A stretch of 64,000 nt of DNA from Pectobacterium cacticida (GCF_036885195.1 NZ_CP133656.1:806001-870000), one strand, 5' to 3'; shown: positions 51,255-59,676, numbered from the stretch's first letter. A program made the numbers and translations. Notes: generated by a model from the sequence alone, not told the origin.

Positions 51255-52196
51255 ATGTCAAAACGTCTCCCTCCGCTCAATGCATTACGCGTTTTTGATG
51301 CGGCAGCACGCCACTTGAGCTTTACCAAAGCGGCAGAAGAACTGTTTGTTACGCAGGCCGCCGTTAGCCACCAGATTAAATCTCTGGAAGATTTCTTAGG
51401 GCTTAAATTATTCCGCCGACGTAATCGCTCTCTATTACTGACGGAAGAAGGGCAAAGTTATTATCTTGATATAAAAGAAATTTTTTCATCATTGAATGAT
51501 GCGACTCGAAAACTGCAATCCCGTAGCGCCAAAGGCGCATTAACGGTTAGCCTACTGCCAAGTTTTGCTATTCATTGGCTGGTACCGCGCCTCTCCAGCT
51601 TTAACGCCGACTATCCGGGGATCGATGTGCGTATCCAGGCCGTGGATCGTGACGAAGATCGGCTTGCGGATGATGTGGACGTCGCAATTTTCTATGGAAG
51701 GGGAAACTGGCCGGGATTACGGGTGGAGAAATTGTACGCGGAATATCTTTTACCTGTCTGCTCACCCGCATTGCTGACCGGGGAACGCCCGTTAAAGACG
51801 CCGGGTGATTTAGCGTATCATACGCTCCTGCACGATGCGTCGCGGCGTGACTGGCTGTCTTATACGCGTCAGCTAGGCGTGCAGATTAATGTACAGCAAG
51901 GGCCGATTTTCAGCCACAGCGCCATGGTATTGCAGGCGGCGATTCATGGGCAGGGTGTCGCATTAGCGAATAATGTCATGGCGCAAACGGAAATCGAGGC
52001 CGGACGACTAGTATGCCCGTTTAACGATGTGCTGGTCAGCCGGAATGCGTTTTATCTGGTATGTCATGACAGCCAGGCAGAACTGGGTAAAATAGCCGCC
52101 TTTCGCCACTGGATTTTGGCGCGGGCAGCCAGCGAGCAAGAGAAATTTCGTTTTCGCTATGACAATGGTCCGCGCGGAGGCTGTGTTGCTGGCTGA
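51255..52196 (+). CDS. gcvA: Glycine cleavage system transcriptional activator GcvA
   Basis: GcvA is a LysR-type regulator that activates gcvTHP and gcvB in response to glycine and represses when purines are plentiful. It is 313 residues (E. coli 305). The N-terminal helix-turn-helix is LSFTKAAEELFVTQAAVSHQIKSLE, followed by FLGLKLFRRRNRSLLLTEEG, and the C-terminal effector domain is complete. The C-terminal tail is slightly extended. It is divergent from gcvB across about 250 bp. Confidence 0.96.
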   Translation: MSKRLPPLNALRVFDAAARHLSFTKAAEELFVTQAAVSHQIKSLEDFLGLKLFRRRNRSLLLTEEGQSYYLDIKEIFSSLNDATRKLQSRSAKGALTVSLLPSFAIHWLVPRLSSFNADYPGIDVRIQAVDRDEDRLADDVDVAIFYGRGNWPGLRVEKLYAEYLLPVCSPALLTGERPLKTPGDLAYHTLLHDASRRDWLSYTRQLGVQINVQQGPIFSHSAMVLQAAIHGQGVALANNVMAQTEIEAGRLVCPFNDVLVSRNAFYLVCHDSQAELGKIAAFRHWILARAASEQEKFRFRYDNGPRGGCVAG

Positions 52197-52317
52197 TTAA
52201 CCGAATAACTCACGTAGATAACTACGTTTCAGGCTGATGACAGGCCTATTTGCAAAATGAAAACGGCGGTCTTTGTCAGCAACCTCATTTATAGGTAATA
52301 ACGTATAGGTAATAACG

Positions 52318-52713
52318 ATGAATAGTCGTTTCATGCTGGTATTTGCCGCGATCGGCGGTTTTACATTTGTCGCTCTGGGTGCGTTCGGCTCCCATGTTTT
52401 GAGCAAAACGCTGGGTGTTACGGAACTGGCCTGGCTGCGTACCGGCCTGGAATATCAGGCGTTCCACACCTTAGCGATTCTGGCGCTCGCGATGGCGATG
52501 CAACGGCGAACCAATATGTGGTTTTACTGGAGTAGCGTTTTTCTGGCGCTGGGAACGGTACTCTTCAGTGGAAGTTTGTACTGCCTAGCGCTTTCTCATC
52601 TGAAATTGTGGGTTTATGTCACGCCCATCGGCGGAACCTTTTTTCTCGTGGGATGGATATTATTATTGATTGGCGCACTGCGTCTGAAGAAAAAGGCTGA
52701 ACGCCATGAATAA
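52318..52713 (+). CDS. ygdD: Inner-membrane protein YgdD (DUF423)
   Basis: A 131-residue protein, the same length as E. coli YgdD, with four predicted membrane helices (for example FAAIGGFTFVALGAFGSHVL and GTFFLVGWILLLIGAL). The family motif GAFGSH and the ALxSGSLYxL-like segment (FSGSLYCLAL) are present. Function is unknown. It overlaps rlmM by 8 bases in a different frame. Confidence 0.93.
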   Translation: MNSRFMLVFAAIGGFTFVALGAFGSHVLSKTLGVTELAWLRTGLEYQAFHTLAILALAMAMQRRTNMWFYWSSVFLALGTVLFSGSLYCLALSHLKLWVYVTPIGGTFFLVGWILLLIGALRLKKKAERHE

Positions 52714-53806
52714 CATTATTTTGTATTGCCGTCCCGGATTTGAGAAGGAGTGCGCAGCGGAAATCACGTCCAAAGCCACGGAGCATAATGCGTTTGGCTT
52801 CGCGCGGGTAAAAGAAAATAGCGGTTACGTTGTGTTCGAATGTTATCAGCACGAAGACGCTGAGCGTCTGGTGAAAACGCTACCCTTTCATGAACTGATT
52901 TTTGCTCGTCAGATGTTTGTGAGTGGAGAACTACTACGCAACTTATCACCAGACGATCGTATTACGCCAATTGTCGGCATGTTGTCCGGCGCCATTGAGC
53001 GTGCTGGAGCATTGCGCGTTGAAGTACCGGATACCAACGAAAGCAAAGAACTGATGAAGTTCTGTCGTAAATTCACCGTTCCGCTGCGCGCGGCGTTGCG
53101 TGAACATAACATTCTGCTGGGCCATGAAAATGCCGCTCGTCCGGTGCTGCATGTGTTATTTATCGCCCCAGGTTGCTGCTATGTCGGCTACTCGCATAGC
53201 AACAACAACTCGCCGTTTTATATGGGTATTCCACGACTCAAATTCCCTTCTGATGCGCCAAGCCGTTCGACACTGAAATTGGAAGAGGCGTTTCACGTTT
53301 TTATTCCTGCGGATGAGTGGGATGAGCGTTTGAGCAGTGGCATGTATGCCGTTGATTTGGGAGCGTGCCCCGGCGGGTGGACCTATCAGTTGGTTAAACG
53401 CAGTATGATGGTTTATGCGGTTGATAATGGCCCCATGGCCCCAAGCCTAATGGATACCGGGCAGGTTATGCACCATCAGGCAGATGGTTTCCGTTTCGAA
53501 CCCCCGCGTAATAACGTGTACTGGGTGGTATGCGATATGGTGGAAAAACCGGCGAAGGTGGCGAGTTTAATGAGCGACTGGTTGGTGAAAGGGTGGTGCC
53601 GTGAGGCTATTTTCAATTTGAAGCTACCGATGAAAAAACGTTATGAAGAGGTGTCGCAAAATCTGGCATTGCTGCGTGAACGCCTAAGTGATGCGGGTAT
53701 TAATGCCGAGGTACACGCTAAGCATTTGTACCACGATCGTGAAGAGATTACCGTGCATGCGCGCCGCTTTTGGAGCGCGGTGCCTGGCCGTCGTGACGAA
53801 CGGTAA
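52706..53806 (+). CDS. rlmM: 23S rRNA 2'-O-ribose C2498 methyltransferase
   Basis: RlmM methylates the 2'-OH of C2498 in 23S rRNA using S-adenosylmethionine. It is 366 residues, the same as E. coli. The N-terminal THUMP-containing part recognises RNA, and the C-terminal methyltransferase has motif I VDLGACPGGWTYQLV and the catalytic-tetrad region NLKLPMKKRYEEV. It is translated with ygdD. Confidence 0.96.
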   Translation: MNNIILYCRPGFEKECAAEITSKATEHNAFGFARVKENSGYVVFECYQHEDAERLVKTLPFHELIFARQMFVSGELLRNLSPDDRITPIVGMLSGAIERAGALRVEVPDTNESKELMKFCRKFTVPLRAALREHNILLGHENAARPVLHVLFIAPGCCYVGYSHSNNNSPFYMGIPRLKFPSDAPSRSTLKLEEAFHVFIPADEWDERLSSGMYAVDLGACPGGWTYQLVKRSMMVYAVDNGPMAPSLMDTGQVMHHQADGFRFEPPRNNVYWVVCDMVEKPAKVASLMSDWLVKGWCREAIFNLKLPMKKRYEEVSQNLALLRERLSDAGINAEVHAKHLYHDREEITVHARRFWSAVPGRRDER

Positions 53807-53877
53807 TATTCCGCTGGTGCGCGCCTGACATTATCTGGGGCGCATACCGCTTCATCCTGCCGCTAGCGAGGAGAGGA

Positions 53878-54645
53878 TTACGCGCTGTTTTGCCCCAATA
53901 ACCTGAGCTGTTGTAGGTTGCCATTCAGTGTTAAATCGGTACGTAGTGTGGCCACTTGACGACTGATTAGTGCTATTTCTTTATGTTGTTCCAGTTTCTT
54001 ACGCCATTTTTCCGGTACGGTGTCTAATTGTTGGTACAACGCCTCCAGGCTTCCGGCCTGTCGTATAAGTTGCGCGGCACTTTTGGGGCCAATGCCCATG
54101 ATACCTGGAATCTTACTGCTACTAATGCCCACTAGCCCCCAGTAATCCGTCAACTGCTGGGGCGAAACGCCAAACGCGTGTTCAATAAACGGTAAATCAA
54201 GCCAGCGCTTCTGGAAGTAGTCTCTGATCTTAATGTGTGGCGCCAATAGCTGGCAGTAGCCTTTATCGGTCGACACAATCGTTGCCTGATGGCCCGCGGA
54301 TGATAGCTTGGCGGCTAACGTGGCCGCCAGATCGTCGGCCTCATTTCCGCGACTATGCCAGCTTGCTACGCCAACCGCAGCGAATGCCGCTTTAATGTGC
54401 GGAAGTTCCCGTTTTAGCGTATCCGGCATTGGCTGACGTCCCGCCTTGTAATCAGGAAGGAGCCGATGACGCCAACTGGTTGCGCGATCTTCATCATCAA
54501 AAACGGCTACCGCGTGTGTCGGCTGGCTGTTTTGTATCAGCTGGTACAGCGCATGTTGGCATGCCGTATTGCAGGGTGAACCTTGTACCGCATGAATACG
54601 GCGTATCAGATTCAGCGCATCGACAATCAGCAAATGGAAAGGCAT
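53878..54645 (-). CDS. xni: Flap endonuclease Xni (ExoIX)
   Basis: A 255-residue homologue (E. coli 251) of the 5'-nuclease domain of DNA polymerase I. It begins MPFHLLIVDALNLIRRIHA with an acidic metal ligand, has EADDLAATLAAKL and STDKGYCQLL for metal binding, and a helix-hairpin-helix at IPGIMGIGPKSAAQLI. As in E. coli, the set of acidic metal ligands is reduced relative to other flap endonucleases. In E. coli sdaC-sdaB lie between it and ppnN; here they do not. Confidence 0.94.
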   Translation of the reverse strand: MPFHLLIVDALNLIRRIHAVQGSPCNTACQHALYQLIQNSQPTHAVAVFDDEDRATSWRHRLLPDYKAGRQPMPDTLKRELPHIKAAFAAVGVASWHSRGNEADDLAATLAAKLSSAGHQATIVSTDKGYCQLLAPHIKIRDYFQKRWLDLPFIEHAFGVSPQQLTDYWGLVGISSSKIPGIMGIGPKSAAQLIRQAGSLEALYQQLDTVPEKWRKKLEQHKEIALISRQVATLRTDLTLNGNLQQLRLLGQNSA

Positions 54646-54705
54646 AGCAGCATTCCTGAGATAAGGGGAAGTGGGCTTCCCCCGTAGATGTTTATCGACA
54701 GGCGG

Positions 54706-56070
54706 TTATGTACAGATTTCGTAGCAGGGCGTATAGACGCTGCCGGGCAGCTTCATACGTTGCTGTGCGACAAAGCCCTGTAACAGCGTATCCATGCTTT
54801 TCATTATCTGGGGATCGCCGTGAATTTTGTACGGCCCGCGCTGTTCTATTGCCTGAATACCGGCTTCCTTCACATTGCCCGTCACGATACCGGAAAACGC
54901 CCGACGCAGCGCGCCAGCAAGCTGTTCTGCCGGCTGATTCGGATGCAGGTTAAGCTCGGCCATATTTTCGTGGCTTGGTTCGAAAGGCAGTTGCAGATCT
55001 GGGGCGATGCGCAGTGACCAGTTAAAGCTGTAGGCGTCGCCCGTGTGGCGGCGGCTTTCTTTCACTTGCGGCATTGCTTTTTTCATCTGACGGGCGACTT
55101 CCGCCGCGTTATCAATGATGATCGAGTAGTAACGACGCGCCTGACGGCCAAGTGTGCCAACAATAAACTCGTCCAGCACGCGGAAGTAGTCTTCGCTTTC
55201 TTTCGGCCCGGTCAGGATAATCGGTAGCACCTGCTCGCTATTTTCAGGATTCATCATAATGCCTAGCAGGTAAAGGAATTCTTCCGCCGTGCCAACCCCG
55301 CCGGGGAAAATAATGATGCCATGTCCGATACGGACAAAGGCTTCTAAACGCTTTTCAATGTCCGGCATAATAATTAACTCATTGACCAGCGGGTTCGGCG
55401 GTTCGGCGGCAATGATGGATGGCTCAGTCATCCCGATAAAACGCCCGTCTTTGTAGCGCTGTTGCGCATGGCCGACGGCGGCGCCCTTCATGGGGGCTTC
55501 CATTGCTCCCGGGCCGCAGCCCGTACAGATATTCAGTTCGCGCAGGCCGAGTTGGCTACCAACTTTGCGGGCATATAGATATTCGGTTGCATTAATCGAA
55601 TGGCCGCCCCAGCAGACGACCATGTTCGGTTCTTCCCCAACGTGGAGCGCCTTGGCATTACGCAGGATGGAAAACACCAGATTGGTAATATGCGCGGAAT
55701 TTTCCAGATTCAGATTCTGATAGCGGCCCGTGCTGGCGATTTGGCCATTGACGAAAAGAATATCGCGCAATACGGCGAACAGGTTAGCCTGCAAAGACCG
55801 AATAATATTCCCGTCGACGAAAGCGTCTTCCGGCGGATTTACCAACTCCAATTTGACGCCGCGTTCTCGCCGCAGCACGTTGATATCGAAATCTTCATAG
55901 CGGGATAGCAGTTCTTTGCTGTTATCCGTTTGGCTACCGGAATTGAGTACGGCAAGGGAACAGTTGCGAAATAAACGATAGAGATCGCTGCTAGCCGTGC
56001 TTTTTAGCATGTCGACTTCTAACTGTGATAACAAATCCATCGATCCCAATGGGCTGATATGCGTAATCAA
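54706..56070 (-). CDS. ppnN: Pyrimidine/purine 5'-nucleotide nucleosidase PpnN
   Basis: PpnN splits nucleoside monophosphates into base and ribose 5-phosphate and is activated by (p)ppGpp in E. coli. I place the start at TTG 56070, which gives 454 residues, exactly the E. coli length, beginning LITHISPLGSMDLLSQ; AAGGAG lies 5 bases upstream. A longer frame with an ATG at 56139 has no ribosome binding site. The LOG-family motif PGGVGTAEEFLYLLG and the GCGPGAMEAPMKGA segment form the active site. Confidence 0.94.
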   Translation of the reverse strand: MITHISPLGSMDLLSQLEVDMLKSTASSDLYRLFRNCSLAVLNSGSQTDNSKELLSRYEDFDINVLRRERGVKLELVNPPEDAFVDGNIIRSLQANLFAVLRDILFVNGQIASTGRYQNLNLENSAHITNLVFSILRNAKALHVGEEPNMVVCWGGHSINATEYLYARKVGSQLGLRELNICTGCGPGAMEAPMKGAAVGHAQQRYKDGRFIGMTEPSIIAAEPPNPLVNELIIMPDIEKRLEAFVRIGHGIIIFPGGVGTAEEFLYLLGIMMNPENSEQVLPIILTGPKESEDYFRVLDEFIVGTLGRQARRYYSIIIDNAAEVARQMKKAMPQVKESRRHTGDAYSFNWSLRIAPDLQLPFEPSHENMAELNLHPNQPAEQLAGALRRAFSGIVTGNVKEAGIQAIEQRGPYKIHGDPQIMKSMDTLLQGFVAQQRMKLPGSVYTPCYEICT

Positions 56071-56298
56071 TTTTGCTCCTTGAAAGACACTATAATTCGC
56101 GATGCAAAACGCGTCAGCGTTAACTGCCGTGAGTCTCAATGACAGCGACTGGCATACCGTTCAGACGCGAGAGATCCTTGGTTATCTGGCATATCACCAT
56201 AACGTGCTGCCATCATTTTTTCCAATATTGCCGTGAATTTAGGGGCCGACTTGCGCAATGCGCCGTCAATTATCGCGTGAATCGCCCTCTGTCATCGG
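56071..56298. other. ppnN-queF intergenic region, no gene seen
   Basis: This 228-bp gap lies between queF and ppnN, both reading left. It should contain the ppnN promoter. I see no conserved reading frame or RNA gene. Confidence 0.3.
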
Positions 56299-57147
56299 CT
56301 ACTGGCGCGGCAGCCGCCCTTTTGGCGCATCAAAGGCGGTGTTACTGCGCCACGGATTGATATCCAGCCCGCCGCGGCGAGTGTAACGGGCATAAACGCT
56401 AAGCTTTTCCGGCTGGTAATAGCGCATGATGTCGTTAAAAATTCGTTCCACACACTGCTCATGAAATTCGTTATGATGACGGAACGAAACTATGTAGCGC
56501 AATAATGCCTCGCGGCTGATGCGTTTACCGCAGTAGTGTATTTGTACGGAACCCCAGTCTGGCTGGTGAGTGATCAGGCAGTTGGATTTTAGCAGATGGC
56601 TGACCAGCGTCTCTTCCACGATTGGCGCATTCTGATCGTGTATTGCCAGATAATCGGCGTTGAAGTCGTAGCGGTCGATCTGGATGTCCTGATCGTCAAT
56701 GCATTCGCCTGTGAATCCTGCCAGCGGCTGTCCTTCGAACTCACTCAGTTTGAAGAGTTTGACGGTCACACCGCCCTGCGCGCAGTGTGCTAGATCGTTG
56801 GCTAGCGTAGCGCGGACCTGTTCCCAACTGTCGAACGCTGTCTGATTAAAACTATTCAGGTACAGTTTAAAGCTTTTTGATTCAATCAGATTCACGCTTG
56901 CCGCATCGAGGCATATTTCGCCAATGGCCACCTGAGGCAAGCCGTGACGGTTTAGCCAGGAAAGTTCATAAAGCGTCCAGATATCTGCGCCATGAAATGG
57001 CAGATTGTTAGGATAAATCCCTAATGGATCGCGGTTGAGACTGCGGGGTACCGGCTGCAAAAGTGCGGCATCATAGTGGTCACAATAAGATGTGGGTTTA
57101 CCCAGCGTCAGCCCGCTCAGGGCTTGATGTGTGTTATCAGAGGTCAT
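56299..57147 (-). CDS. queF: NADPH-dependent 7-cyano-7-deazaguanine reductase
   Basis: QueF reduces preQ0 to preQ1 on the way to queuosine in tRNA. It is 282 residues, the same as E. coli, of the long two-domain type. The catalytic Cys is in LLKSNCLITHQPDWGSVQIHY, the QueF motif ESKSFKLYLNSFNQTAF is present for NADPH binding, and HNEFHEQCVERIF contributes the substrate site. It is divergent from syd. Confidence 0.97.
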   Translation of the reverse strand: MTSDNTHQALSGLTLGKPTSYCDHYDAALLQPVPRSLNRDPLGIYPNNLPFHGADIWTLYELSWLNRHGLPQVAIGEICLDAASVNLIESKSFKLYLNSFNQTAFDSWEQVRATLANDLAHCAQGGVTVKLFKLSEFEGQPLAGFTGECIDDQDIQIDRYDFNADYLAIHDQNAPIVEETLVSHLLKSNCLITHQPDWGSVQIHYCGKRISREALLRYIVSFRHHNEFHEQCVERIFNDIMRYYQPEKLSVYARYTRRGGLDINPWRSNTAFDAPKGRLPRQ

Positions 57148-57217
57148 GCTGTTACCTTAATGTGATAAGCGTGATGGCAAATAGTGTAACCTGACTAAAA
57201 GAGTGATGAGAAAAATT

Positions 57218-57766
57218 ATGGAAAACGATGTTATTGCGGCACTGATAGCGTTTACCCAACGCTATGTCGCTGGTTGGCAACAGGAGAAGGGGCATTTGCC
57301 CGCCAGCGAAGCGCTCTACGGCGTGCCTTCCTCGTGTGTTGCTGAAAGCCATGAGGGAACGGTTTATTGGACGCCGCAGCCTTTTACGCTTCCCACCGTA
57401 TTGGATGGGGTGGAACGGGCGTTAGACATTAGTCTGCACCCCGATGTCCATGCTTTTTATACTGCACAATATGCCGGAGATATGGCGGCACGGTATGATG
57501 CAATATCTTGCCAGTTATTACAGGTGTGGAGCGAAGACGATTTCACCCGCATGCAGGAGAATCTCATTGGTCATTTGCTAACGCAGAAACGCCTGAAACT
57601 TACTCCGACGTTGTTTCTTGCAACCACCGATTCTGATATGACTATCGTGTCATTGTGTAATGTTTCAGGCGAGATCATTTTGGAAACGTTCGGTACGAAC
57701 AAACGCCAGGTCTTAGCGCCGACGCTGACAACGTTTCTTTCTCACCTTCATCCGATAGTGGCTTAA
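57218..57766 (+). CDS. syd: SecY-interacting protein Syd
   Basis: Syd binds SecY at the cytoplasmic face of the membrane and is thought to check SecYEG complex quality. From the ATG at 57218 it has 182 residues (E. coli 181). Recognisable parts are LYGVPSSCV, VYWTPQPF and the near-identical block WSEDDFTRMQENLIGHLLTQKRLKL. A GTG start five codons upstream is possible. rsmB follows on the same strand. Confidence 0.94.
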   Translation: MENDVIAALIAFTQRYVAGWQQEKGHLPASEALYGVPSSCVAESHEGTVYWTPQPFTLPTVLDGVERALDISLHPDVHAFYTAQYAGDMAARYDAISCQLLQVWSEDDFTRMQENLIGHLLTQKRLKLTPTLFLATTDSDMTIVSLCNVSGEIILETFGTNKRQVLAPTLTTFLSHLHPIVA

Positions 57767-57793
57767 TGGTTAACCGAATTTCACTTTCCATGT

Positions 57794-57834
57794 TGTAAGA
57801 GATCTCTTACATTTGCTGTGAGAAATCTCCTATC
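57794..57834 (+). promoter_or_regulatory. GacA (UvrY) box upstream of rsmB, with a degenerate second copy
   Basis: TGTAAGAGATCTCTTACA (57794-57811) is a perfect palindrome and an exact match to the GacA/UvrY consensus TGTAAGNNATNNCTTACA. A weaker copy, TGTGAGAAATCTCCTATC (57817-57834), follows with centres 23 bp apart. This predicts control of rsmB by the BarA/UvrY (GacS/GacA) two-component system. Confidence 0.85.
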
Positions 57835-57999
57835 TTTAATGTTGAAAATACGTTTTATTTTTATTTTTTCATTATTAATTAGCTAATTAAAGTAAAGAAA
57901 TACAGTATTCCTTAAGTGGTGTTGAGAAACATTGTCACTAACCCCTTGCCGAGCGCTAACAATTAATACATCTTATTACTTAAATTAGTAACCGGTTAC

Positions 58000-58330
58000 A
58001 GTGTTTGTTACGGCGACTATCGGTAATAAAAAAACGTTACTGGTTGCATTTGATTCAGGAAGAAACCCGGTTTCAGGATGAAATCATGGACACCTCCAGG
58101 AAGGAGATTGAGAGCCGATAAGGAGTATCGGTGGGGCAGGAGCCTAAAGGATGTCAATCAGGGAAGATACAGGATGGAAACGTCAGGATGAAAGTGGGAC
58201 GCCAGCAAGGATTGTGGGTCAGGACGACCAAGAAGGAAAAGTTTTCAGGGATGAGCAGGGATGCAAATGTGTAGCGGGATGGCTATAAAACGCACCGGGG
58301 GTACTGAGCAATCAGTACCCCCATTTTTTT
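58000..58330 (+). ncRNA. rsmB: RsmB/CsrB regulatory RNA
   Basis: RsmB sequesters the RNA-binding protein RsmA (CsrA) through repeated GGA motifs. I count 19 GGA triplets between 58058 and 58279, many as CAGGATG or AAGGA in predicted loops. The block GGACACCTCCAGGAAGGAG closely matches E. coli CsrB. The RNA lies between syd and yqcC on their strand, as csrB does in E. coli, and ends in a strong terminator. The 5' end is not resolved; it should lie between the GacA box (57811) and the first GGA motifs, so the start given here is a guess. In Pectobacterium this RNA controls plant-cell-wall enzymes and quorum sensing. Confidence 0.92.
58297..58330 (+). terminator. Intrinsic terminator of rsmB
   Basis: GGGGGTACTGA (58297-58307), loop GCAA, TCAGTACCCCC (58312-58322), then A and seven T. 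An 11-bp perfect stem. Confidence 0.95.
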
Positions 58331-58356
58331 CTACAATATTTATCACATGCGCCTTA

Positions 58357-58489
58357 GAGCCTATCCCAGTAGGCGTCATTGTCGCCGTCAGTTTGGTCAC
58401 GGACAGCGCGCAAAAACCGGAGCGTACACGGAGTACGTGAGGATATCAGGCGTGGTTTTCCAGCTAACGTTGGCGATTGGGCTAGGTTG
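58357..58489. repeat. Small MITE-like element between rsmB and yqcC
   Basis: The ends form an imperfect inverted repeat: GAGCCTATCCCAGTAGGCG at 58357-58375 against CAACCTAGCCCAATCGCC read from the other strand at 58472-58489. A central hairpin CGTAC-ACGGA-GTACG (58423-58437) lies in GGAGCGTACACGGAGTACG, a layout like intergenic repeats of enterobacteria. No other copy is in the window, so the repeat status is inference. The small minus-strand reading frame across it resembles no protein. Confidence 0.45.
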
Positions 58490-58543
58490 ATATCAATGCT
58501 ATGATTTGTCGCTATTATCGTTGATTTTGGGGCGGGAAATTGC

Positions 58544-58894
58544 ATGAGTAGAGAGCACCTTATTCGTCAGTCATTGGTCGATATTGAGCGCGCATTGAGG
58601 GAAAGTGCATTCTGGCAGGTGGTGCCGCCGGAAGATGCGGCGTTTAACAGCACTGAACCTTTTAGCCTTGATACTATGCGGCCCGAAGAGTGGTTGCAGT
58701 GGGTTTTTTTGCCTCGCATGCATGCTTTATTGGACAGCGAATTAGCATTGCCGGTCGAGTTGGCGCTGTTACCCTATTTTGAAGAAGCGCTGGACGGGGC
58801 GCCGGAAGAAACGGCAGGGATTTTGCGTCATCTCGGTCAGCTTGACGCACTATTTCGCCCTGAAACGCAGGATAATGCAGCGCACGATGCCTGA
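58544..58894 (+). CDS. yqcC: YqcC family protein (DUF446)
   Basis: A 116-residue cytoplasmic protein (E. coli YqcC 109). The conserved centre FNSTEPFSLDTMRPEEWLQWVFLPRMHALLD matches the family in order and spacing. Function is unknown, though a link to RNA modification has been suggested by its neighbour truC. Here truC is decayed immediately downstream. Confidence 0.9.
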   Translation: MSREHLIRQSLVDIERALRESAFWQVVPPEDAAFNSTEPFSLDTMRPEEWLQWVFLPRMHALLDSELALPVELALLPYFEEALDGAPEETAGILRHLGQLDALFRPETQDNAAHDA

Positions 58895-58895
58895 G

Positions 58896-59085
58896 ATGAT
58901 TTACCGTTCGTAGCGCTGACCGAAATGCCTGTCGCCATCCGCTATTATCTTACACGGCACGTTACCGCCAGGTGGAACGCCTGCCGGGTATTTCCCCTGA
59001 ATTCGAAAGGGTTGAGTTTCCTGTTAAGTCAGGTCAGGATAGCGACCTATCGTCGAGTAACCACCGTCGTATAACGTTGGTATAA
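58896..59085 (+). pseudogene. truC: Remnant of truC, tRNA pseudouridine-65 synthase
   Basis: In E. coli truC (260 residues) sits between yqcC and yqcA. Here the gap is only about 220 bp. Translation in two frames recovers truC pieces: ALTEMPVA followed by RYYLTR at 58910-58960, which fits E. coli TruC ATVEMPVATGRYPTTR, and then PGISPEFERVEFPVKSGQD at 58984-59040, which fits the E. coli C-terminus LPENERVEFSAPSGQD. The pieces are in different frames and the part between them, as well as the whole catalytic N-terminal half, is missing. The gene is dead by at least one large deletion and a frameshift, and tRNA pseudouridine-65 should be absent unless a second copy exists. Confidence 0.85.
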
Positions 59086-59115
59086 CGACATCGAATGAAA
59101 AAGGGAGTCGAAAGC

Positions 59116-59571
59116 ATGGCGCAGGTTGGTATTTTTGTGGGTACGGTCTACGGGAATGCATTGCTGGTGGCCGAAGAAGCTGAAAATATTCTTAAAGAGC
59201 GCGGTCACGAGGTTCGGGTTTTTGAAGACGCCACACTGGAATCCTGGCTGGGCTATCGTGAGCACACGGTTTTGGTGGTAACGTCAACCACGGGACAGGG
59301 CCAATTGCCGGATTCCATTGCCCCGCTTTATGCTGAGCTACGCGAGAAAGGGGGGTATCAGCCTGCGTTACGCTATGGCGTGATCGCATTGGGCGACAGC
59401 AGCTACCCGAATTTTTGCGCGGGAGGCCATCTTTTCGATGCGCTATTACAGGAAATCGGCGCTAAGCGTCTAGGCGAGGTATTGGACATTGATGCCGCTG
59501 AACATCCTGAACCGGAAGTCGTTTCATGTCCGTGGGTTGAAGCATGGGCCGATTTGGTTGAGGCGCAGTGA
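59116..59571 (+). CDS. yqcA: Flavodoxin YqcA
   Basis: A short-chain-type flavodoxin of 151 residues (E. coli 149). The FMN phosphate loop is GIFVGTVYGNALLVAEEAE, the loops around the isoalloxazine are TSTTGQGQLPDS and ALGDSSYPNFCAGG. From the ATG at 59116 the purine-rich AAAGGGAG lies at normal spacing; an ATG seven codons earlier overlaps it. It follows the truC remnant and ends in a terminator. Confidence 0.94.
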   Translation: MAQVGIFVGTVYGNALLVAEEAENILKERGHEVRVFEDATLESWLGYREHTVLVVTSTTGQGQLPDSIAPLYAELREKGGYQPALRYGVIALGDSSYPNFCAGGHLFDALLQEIGAKRLGEVLDIDAAEHPEPEVVSCPWVEAWADLVEAQ

Positions 59572-59588
59572 TGTAGCTCTGAAATGAG

Positions 59589-59617
59589 AAACGGGAGCCT
59601 ATTGTGCTCCCGTTTTC
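59589..59617 (+). terminator. Intrinsic terminator after yqcA
   Basis: ACGGGAGC and GCTCCCGT pair around CTATTGT and are followed by TTT. It lies about 15 bp after the yqcA stop. Confidence 0.8.
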
Positions 59618-59676
59618 GTTATGACTTAGCTCGCCGCGAGATAATTAGCCAGTTTTTGTTATTAGCGATGTGGCGA

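Noticed and set aside
58354..58545. A 63-residue minus-strand reading frame between rsmB and yqcC
   Set aside because: It runs through the inverted-repeat element, lacks a ribosome binding site and has no recognisable protein features.
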